A stretch of DNA of 64,000 nucleotides from contig NZ_MOXD01000002.1 in assembly GCF_001976145.1 (NCBI RefSeq), positions 496,001 to 560,000 of the forward strand. Direction: 5' to 3'. Positions 54,931 to 64,000 of this stretch are shown here, piece by piece; position 1 is the stretch's first letter, and each line of letters begins with the position of its first letter. This stretch comes from Serratia oryzae (GTDB taxonomy: Bacteria > Pseudomonadota > Gammaproteobacteria > Enterobacterales > Enterobacteriaceae). The notes below the pieces were generated by a model that saw only the letters and a program-made list of their open reading frames with translations, was not told the origin of the DNA and ran no database searches. The position numbers were made by a program, and so were the translations under genes.

Positions 54931-55851
54931 ATGTTTAATTACTTTCTCAAACGCCTGCTGGGGCTGATCCCAACGCTGCTGATTGTGGCGGTGCTGGTAT
55001 TCCTGTTTGTGCATCTGCTGCCGGGCGATCCGGCGCGGCTGGTGGCCGGGCAAGACGCCGACGAAGCGGTGGTGCAACTGGTGCGCCAGGATTTGGGGCT
55101 GGATAAACCGCTGCCGCAGCAGTTTGTGCGTTTCTTCGTCAACATTCTGCAGGGCGATTTTGGCACCTCGATGGTCTCTAAGCGCCCGGTCAGTGCAGAG
55201 ATCGCCTCACGCTTTATGCCCACGTTCTGGCTGACGATCGCCAGCATGCTGTGGGCGGTGGTCTTCGGTATGGGGATCGGTATGACTTCCGCCGTGTGGC
55301 GCAACCGCTGGCCGGATCGGCTGGGTATGACGCTGGCGGTGTCAGGCATCTCTTTCCCGGCCTTTGCGCTGGGGATGCTGCTGATGCAGGTGTTTTCAGT
55401 CAACTTGGGCTGGTTGCCCACGGTGGGGGCAGATAGCTGGCGGCACTATATTCTGCCCTCCGTCACGCTGGGCGCGGCGGTGGCTGCGGTGATGGCGCGT
55501 TTTACCCGTGCCTCGTTTGTCGAAGTGATGCAGGAAGACTATATGCGCACCGCGCGCGCCAAGGGCGTGCGGGAGTCGCTGGTGATCGTCAAGCACGGGC
55601 TACGCAACGCGATGATCCCGGTGGTGACCATGATGGGCCTGCAGTTTGGTTTTCTGCTGGGTGGCTCGATCGTGGTGGAAAAGGTATTCAACTGGCCGGG
55701 ATTAGGGCGCTTGCTGGTGGATTCGGTAGAAATGCGCGATTACCCGGTGATCCAGGCCGAAGTGCTGTTGTTTTCCCTGGAGTTTATTCTGATTAACTTG
55801 TTGGTGGATATGCTGTATGCGGCGATCAACCCTTCCATTCGCTATCAATAG
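54931..55851 (+). CDS. gsiC: Glutathione transport permease GsiC
   Basis: A 306-residue permease, the same length as E. coli GsiC and very similar: [60 protein letters not shown] and the EAA-like loop [20 protein letters not shown]. It has six hydrophobic helices. With GsiD it forms the membrane channel of the glutathione importer. Its ATPase and binding protein are at 42872-46282, on the other side of the pentose cluster, whereas in E. coli gsiABCD is continuous. Confidence 0.95.
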   Translation: MFNYFLKRLLGLIPTLLIVAVLVFLFVHLLPGDPARLVAGQDADEAVVQLVRQDLGLDKPLPQQFVRFFVNILQGDFGTSMVSKRPVSAEIASRFMPTFWLTIASMLWAVVFGMGIGMTSAVWRNRWPDRLGMTLAVSGISFPAFALGMLLMQVFSVNLGWLPTVGADSWRHYILPSVTLGAAVAAVMARFTRASFVEVMQEDYMRTARAKGVRESLVIVKHGLRNAMIPVVTMMGLQFGFLLGGSIVVEKVFNWPGLGRLLVDSVEMRDYPVIQAEVLLFSLEFILINLLVDMLYAAINPSIRYQ

Positions 55852-55859
55852 GCGGCCGC

Positions 55860-56768
55860 ATGATTAAGCATTGGCGGCGAAATGCCGCACTGAAAGCGAT
55901 GCCGCAGGTGAACCCTCATGCGGTGCGTACCCCTTGGCATGAATTCTGGCGGCGTTTCCGGCGGCAGCATGTGGCCATGGTGGCCGGGCTGTTTGTGCTG
56001 TTGCTGGTGGTGGCGGCGCTGTTGGCACCCTATCTGGTGCCCTATGATGCGGAGAACTACTTCGATTACGATCGGCTGAACGACGGCCCTTCGCTGCTGC
56101 ACTGGCTGGGGGTTGATTCCCTCGGGCGCGATATCTTCAGCCGTATTCTGATGGGCGCGCGTATTTCCCTGGCGGCCGGGGTGTTTTCGGTCTTGGTGGG
56201 TGGGGCGATTGGCACGCTGCTTGGTTTATTGGCCGGGTACTATGAAGGCTGGTGGGATCGCATCGTGATGCGCATTAGCGACGTGCTGTTTGCCTTCCCC
56301 GGTATTCTGCTGGCGATTGGCGTGGTGGCGATCATGGGCAGCGGCATGGCCAACGTGATTGTTGCAGTGGCGATTTTCAGCATTCCGGCGTTTGCCCGTT
56401 TAGTGCGCGGCAATACGCTGGTGTTGAAACACCTGACCTACATTGAATCGGCGCGCAGCATTGGCGCTTCTGATTGGACCATTATCCTGCGGCATATTCT
56501 GCCGGGCACCATTTCATCCATTGTGGTCTATTTCACCATGCGTATCGGCACCTCGATTATCACCGCCGCCAGCCTGTCGTTTCTTGGGCTGGGCGCTCAG
56601 CCGCCCACGCCGGAGTGGGGGGCGATGCTTAATGAGGCCAGGGCCGATATGGTGATCGCACCGCACGTGGCGATCTTCCCCAGTTTGGCGATTTTCCTCA
56701 CCGTGCTGGCGTTCAACCTGTTGGGCGATGGGCTGCGCGATGCGCTGGATCCGAAGCTGAAAGGTTAG
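55860..56768 (+). CDS. gsiD: Glutathione transport permease GsiD
   Basis: A 302-residue permease (E. coli GsiD is 303). It has a hydrophilic N-terminus (about 35 residues), helices such as [20 protein letters not shown], the DppC-type [20 protein letters not shown] and the EAA loop [20 protein letters not shown], ending [16 protein letters not shown]. It starts eight bases after gsiC and is followed by a strong terminator after about 45 bases. Confidence 0.95.
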   Translation: MIKHWRRNAALKAMPQVNPHAVRTPWHEFWRRFRRQHVAMVAGLFVLLLVVAALLAPYLVPYDAENYFDYDRLNDGPSLLHWLGVDSLGRDIFSRILMGARISLAAGVFSVLVGGAIGTLLGLLAGYYEGWWDRIVMRISDVLFAFPGILLAIGVVAIMGSGMANVIVAVAIFSIPAFARLVRGNTLVLKHLTYIESARSIGASDWTIILRHILPGTISSIVVYFTMRIGTSIITAASLSFLGLGAQPPTPEWGAMLNEARADMVIAPHVAIFPSLAIFLTVLAFNLLGDGLRDALDPKLKG

Positions 56769-56809
56769 CAGGGCGTTCGGAGATTTCAGGAAATAAGTGA
56801 ATTTCAGGC

Positions 56810-56842
56810 GTAAAAAAACCGACTGGTGAAGTCGGTTTTTTA
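56810..56842. terminator. Bidirectional intrinsic terminator (gsiD and minus-strand sRNA)
   Basis: ACCGACT (56818-56824) pairs with AGTCGGT (56830-56836), flanked by seven A on one side and six T on the other. It ends gsiD on the plus strand and the predicted antitoxin RNA on the minus strand. Confidence 0.93.
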
Positions 56843-56896
56843 CTTACCGGAGCGGAGTTGGTAACTCTGGCCGGAATGAAGCAGTCCACATCTAAC
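56812..56896 (-). ncRNA. Predicted antisense antitoxin sRNA of a type I toxin-antitoxin locus
   Basis: A minus-strand transcript of about 85 nt is predicted. A sigma70 promoter (TTGAAC, 17 bases, TATACT) places the 5' end near 56896, and an intrinsic terminator ends it near 56812. The 5' part is the reverse complement of the 33-bp repeat at 56865-56897. A second copy, 32/33 identical, is at 57046-57078 in the likely leader of the small toxin gene. The sRNA could therefore pair with the toxin mRNA in trans over 33 bases. IstR-1/TisB and OrzO/ZorO are arranged similarly. No other function was found for this stretch. Confidence 0.75.
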
Positions 56897-56897
56897 A
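56865..56897 (+). repeat. 33-bp direct repeat, copy A (inside the sRNA gene)
   Basis: Runs from CTCTGGCCGGAATGAAGC to ACATCTAACA and is identical to 57046-57078 except one A/G. Its right edge coincides with the predicted sRNA start. Confidence 0.95.
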
Positions 56898-56902
56898 GGG
56901 CA

Positions 56903-56931
56903 AGTATACGCCGAATATCTTCCATGTTCAA
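56903..56931 (-). promoter_or_regulatory. Sigma70 promoter of the predicted antitoxin sRNA
   Basis: On the minus strand TTGAAC (56931-56926) and TATACT (56908-56903) are separated by exactly 17 bases. Transcription would start at about 56896. The equivalent place beside repeat copy B lacks a -10 box. Confidence 0.8.
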
Positions 56932-57045
56932 ATCACTATATAGTCGGTATCATCAACTGGTTAGCTCTGTTTTACTGCTGAGTTCTGGCATGCGCGTAAA
57001 CGTATTCAAGCCCTGACTGGATTACGGGTGGTGCCGGTTCCGGTG

Positions 57046-57078
57046 CTCTGGCCGGAGTGAAGCAGTCCACATCTAACA
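57046..57078 (+). repeat. 33-bp direct repeat, copy B (in the toxin leader, predicted sRNA target)
   Basis: Matches 56865-56897 at 32 of 33 positions. It lies 74 bases before the toxin GTG, too far to cover the ribosome-binding site, so control would act through an upstream loading site or RNA cleavage. Confidence 0.9.
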
Positions 57079-57131
57079 ATGAAGGGCAGCCTCTGTGACA
57101 GGCAGTGTAAGGGTAAGCAGGGGTGTTCTCA

Positions 57132-57146
57132 CTCCATTTAATGGAG
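57132..57146 (+). promoter_or_regulatory. Hairpin hiding the toxin ribosome-binding site
   Basis: CTCCAT-TTA-ATGGAG. The GGAG Shine-Dalgarno (57143-57146), six bases before the GTG start, is completely within the stem. Sequestered ribosome-binding sites are usual in type I toxin mRNAs. Confidence 0.75.
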
Positions 57147-57152
57147 AAACGG

Positions 57153-57236
57153 GTGAAAACTTTGATTGATAAAGTTCTCATCGTTCTGAAGGCGCTTGTT
57201 GCGCTGCTGGAACTGATCCGACAGTTCATCGATTGA
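57153..57236 (+). CDS. Small hydrophobic peptide, predicted type I toxin (TisB/ZorO-like)
   Basis: A 27-codon frame starting GTG: (M)KTLIDKVLIVLKALVALL, then ELIRQFID. It is one amphipathic hydrophobic helix with Lys/Asp/Glu on one face. As I recall the sequences, it aligns well with TisB (NLVDIAILILKLIVAALQLL) and with ZorO, which also has TL at the start and an ELL-ALL-LI pattern. Such peptides insert in the inner membrane and lower the membrane potential. GGAG is six bases upstream, inside a hairpin; an in-frame ATG at 57141 would add four residues but overlaps it. A strong terminator follows. No annotation tool would normally call a gene this short. Confidence 0.72.
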   Translation: MKTLIDKVLIVLKALVALLELIRQFID

Positions 57237-57255
57237 TGATCGTGGAAACGTAGCT

Positions 57256-57288
57256 AAGGCCGGGGGGCTGACCACTCCCCGGCCTTTA
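57256..57288 (+). terminator. Intrinsic terminator after the predicted toxin gene
   Basis: AAGGCCGGGG (57256-57265) pairs with CCCCGGCCTT (57277-57286), followed by TTT-AAC, 19 bases after the toxin stop. The A/T edges could also allow use on the minus strand for lacZ. Confidence 0.85.
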
Positions 57289-57319
57289 ACATTTCTGTTC
57301 ATAAATGCAGTAGTAGCGG

Positions 57320-60487
<3,168 letters not shown>

Positions 60488-60563
60488 TCACGCCGCTAAA
60501 GCGAAGAGGATCACAAATGGGGGGCAGGCCGGTAAAACCGGGGCCTTAAGCGATAAGGAAATC

Positions 60564-60598
60564 GCTGTTTGTGGCTACCGAGTGCAGCCACAAACAGC
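60564..60598. terminator. Perfect 13-bp stem-loop after fghA
   Basis: GCTGTTTGTGGCT (60564-60576) pairs perfectly with AGCCACAAACAGC (60586-60598). It starts nine bases after the fghA stop in the transcription direction. T residues lie before, not after, the stem on the minus strand, so it is an unusual terminator or a 3' end stabiliser. Confidence 0.55.
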
Positions 60599-60606
60599 TA
60601 AAAAAA

Positions 60607-61449
60607 TCAGCGGAAGAGATGCTCGGCGTGGAAGCGCAGGTGATCTTCGACAAACGTAGCAATAGTGAAATAGCTGTGGTCGTAACCCGGTTGAGTACGC
60701 AGCGTTAGCGGCCAGTCGAGCTGGCGTGCCAGCTCGGCCAGCTTCGCCGGTTGCAGTTGATCGGCCAGAAACTGGTCGCCATCCCCCTGATCCACCAGGA
60801 TAGGCAGTTTTTCTGCACCGTTCGCCAGCAGGTGGCAACTGTCGTACTGCAGCCACTGGCTCTCGTCGTCACCCAGGTAGGCGGCAAAGGCTTTGCGCCC
60901 CCACGGCACCTGACAAGGGTTAACAATCGGAGCAAAGGCCGATACGGAGCGGAAGCGCTGCGGATTGCGCAAGGCCATCATCAGCGCGCCGTGGCCGCCC
61001 ATCGAGTGACCGAAGATGGAATGACGATCGCTGATGCTGAAATGCTGCTGAATCAGCGCGGGCAGCTCATCACTGATGTAATCGTACATGCGAAAGTGCT
61101 TATCCCAAGGGGCCTGGGTGGCGTTGAGATAAAAACCAGCCCCCTGACCCAGATCGTAACTCGCGTCGTTGGGCACGTCGTCGCCGCGCGGGCTGGTGTC
61201 GGGCATCACCAATACCAACCCCAGTTCGGCAGCGATGCGTTGGGCACCCGCCTTCAGCGTGAAGTTTTCATCATTGCAGGTCAGCCCCGACAGCCAATAC
61301 AACACCGGCGGGGGATTGTCATCGCGCGGCGGCGGCAGATAGATGCTGAAAGTCATGTTGCAATTCAGGCTCTGCGCCGCGTGGCGGTAACGCTGTTGCC
61401 AGCCACCGAACATGCGGTGCTCTTCGAGAAGTTCTAATGACGTGTTCAT
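60607..61449 (-). CDS. fghA: S-formylglutathione hydrolase
   Basis: A 280-residue esterase D/FrmB-type protein. [19 protein letters not shown] holds the nucleophile Ser149; [20 protein letters not shown] forms the oxyanion region with the conserved Cys; the C-terminal [19 protein letters not shown] supplies the His. It hydrolyses S-formylglutathione to formate and glutathione, the last step of formaldehyde detoxification. ATG at 61449 has GGAGG seven bases upstream. It lies 16 bases after the dehydrogenase gene. Confidence 0.94.
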   Translation of the reverse strand: MNTSLELLEEHRMFGGWQQRYRHAAQSLNCNMTFSIYLPPPRDDNPPPVLYWLSGLTCNDENFTLKAGAQRIAAELGLVLVMPDTSPRGDDVPNDASYDLGQGAGFYLNATQAPWDKHFRMYDYISDELPALIQQHFSISDRHSIFGHSMGGHGALMMALRNPQRFRSVSAFAPIVNPCQVPWGRKAFAAYLGDDESQWLQYDSCHLLANGAEKLPILVDQGDGDQFLADQLQPAKLAELARQLDWPLTLRTQPGYDHSYFTIATFVEDHLRFHAEHLFR

Positions 61450-61465
61450 CTCCCTGCCTCCAGGC

Positions 61466-63485
<2,020 letters not shown>

Positions 63486-63590
63486 TACTTTCTCTTTTTG
63501 TGATGAACTTGGTGAGTATTATTCAGTTTTTGTGAGTGTAATACTGCTGCATGATAGTCGCAACTTTCTTCTAACATTCAGGAATCACCC

Positions 63591-64000
63591 ATGGCGTTAA
63601 GAATTGCTCTGAGTGGCTTTATTGCGTTGATTGTCGCGATGGGCATTGGCCGTTTTGCCTTTACGCCACAGGTGCCGCTGATGATAGCTGAGCAGCAGTT
63701 TACCCTGACCGGGGCCGGGCTGGTGGCAGCGCTGAACTACCTGGGCTACCTGTGTGGCGCTTTTGACGCCATGCGCGCCAGCCGCCACGTCGAGTGCCGT
63801 TTGTGGCTCGGTGTTTGGGGTGTAGTGCTCCTCACTCTGTTGTCGGCAGTGGTTGATGGCGTATGGTGGCACGGAGCGGTGCGCTTGGTGATTGGCTGGG
63901 CCAGCGGCTGGTCGATGGTGCTGGTGGCGGCGTGGACCAATGAGCGCTTGGCTCATTTTGGCCGCCCGGCGTTAAGCGCCGCCGTATTTGCCGGGCCGGG
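63591..64000 (+). CDS. MFS transporter, YbfB/YjiJ family (partial, 3' end outside window)
   Basis: The frame starts at ATG 63591 after AGGAATCACCC and runs off the window after 136 codons. It begins MALRIALSGFIALIVAMGIG, then RFAFTPQVPLMIAEQQF, NYLGYLCGAFDAM and WASGWSMVLVAAW, with about four hydrophobic helices so far. This is the N-terminal half of the YbfB/YjiJ group of major facilitator transporters. Substrate unknown. It is divergent from the LysR-type gene, with 105 bases between. Confidence 0.82.
   Translation, partial: MALRIALSGFIALIVAMGIGRFAFTPQVPLMIAEQQFTLTGAGLVAALNYLGYLCGAFDAMRASRHVECRLWLGVWGVVLLTLLSAVVDGVWWHGAVRLVIGWASGWSMVLVAAWTNERLAHFGRPALSAAVFAGP

Noticed and set aside
56927-56953. 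TTCAAA...TATCAT as the plus-strand promoter of the predicted toxin mRNA
   Set aside because: Spacer is only 15 bases and it overlaps the sRNA promoter; the toxin promoter remains unlocated. No LexA box was seen either.

Overview
The window looks like chromosomal DNA of an enterobacterium, most likely Serratia or a close relative in the Yersiniaceae. Several blocks keep the gene order of the E. coli rlmF-glnQPH-ompX and ybiT-moeBA-iaaA-gsi neighbourhoods. The backbone is GC-rich, many starts have clear Shine-Dalgarno sequences, and there are several copies of a TATACCC...GGGTATA interspersed repeat. A D-lyxose isomerase gene also fits: a Serratia enzyme of this type has been characterised. The genus is inferred from gene content alone. 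No rRNA, tRNA, CRISPR array or transposase gene was found.

Layout: 1-8727 is the 3' part of a cellulose synthesis operon (end of bcsA, then bcsB, bcsC, bcsD, bcsZ). 8777-16727 is mostly conserved backbone: a flavin reductase-like gene, rlmF, the glutamine transporter glnHPQ with an apparent sigma54/NtrC control region, ybiI, a P-loop kinase, a YhcH-family gene, rhtA and ompX; dps is not at its E. coli position. 16769-23608 holds an acetyltransferase and a complete ygbN-otnI-otnC-otnK-ltnD locus for L-threonate with a divergent DeoR-type regulator. 24195-30867 is rich in regulators: a ToxR/CadC-like membrane regulator, a LuxR-type protein with a Glu in place of the phosphoacceptor Asp, a two-component system divergent from a cytochrome b561/molybdoenzyme/MxKDx operon, a DUF1471 gene and a MarA/SoxS-like gene. 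30868-32850 is an AT-rich islet with one acyltransferase. 32854-36535 has a GST, an ArsR/P450-like/ABM module and an HxlR/tautomerase pair. 36687-46282 returns to backbone: ybiT, moeB, moeA, a DUF924 gene, iaaA, gsiA, gsiB.

46312-54672 is a pentose/pentitol cassette: an ABC transporter, xylulokinase, a xylitol dehydrogenase-like enzyme, D-lyxose isomerase and a LacI regulator. Xylitol and D-lyxose would both be converted to D-xylulose and then phosphorylated. The cassette separates gsiA-gsiB from gsiC-gsiD, so the glutathione importer operon is split by 8.6 kb.

56811-57288, just after gsiD, holds what appears to be an unannotated type I toxin-antitoxin locus. It has a 27-residue hydrophobic TisB/ZorO-like peptide whose ribosome-binding site lies in a hairpin. 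A minus-strand sRNA of about 85 nt, with its own promoter and terminator, is complementary through a 33-bp duplicated sequence (32/33) to the predicted toxin leader. The window closes with an orphan lacZ, a LysR-frmA-fghA formaldehyde detoxification group, and the start of an MFS transporter gene.
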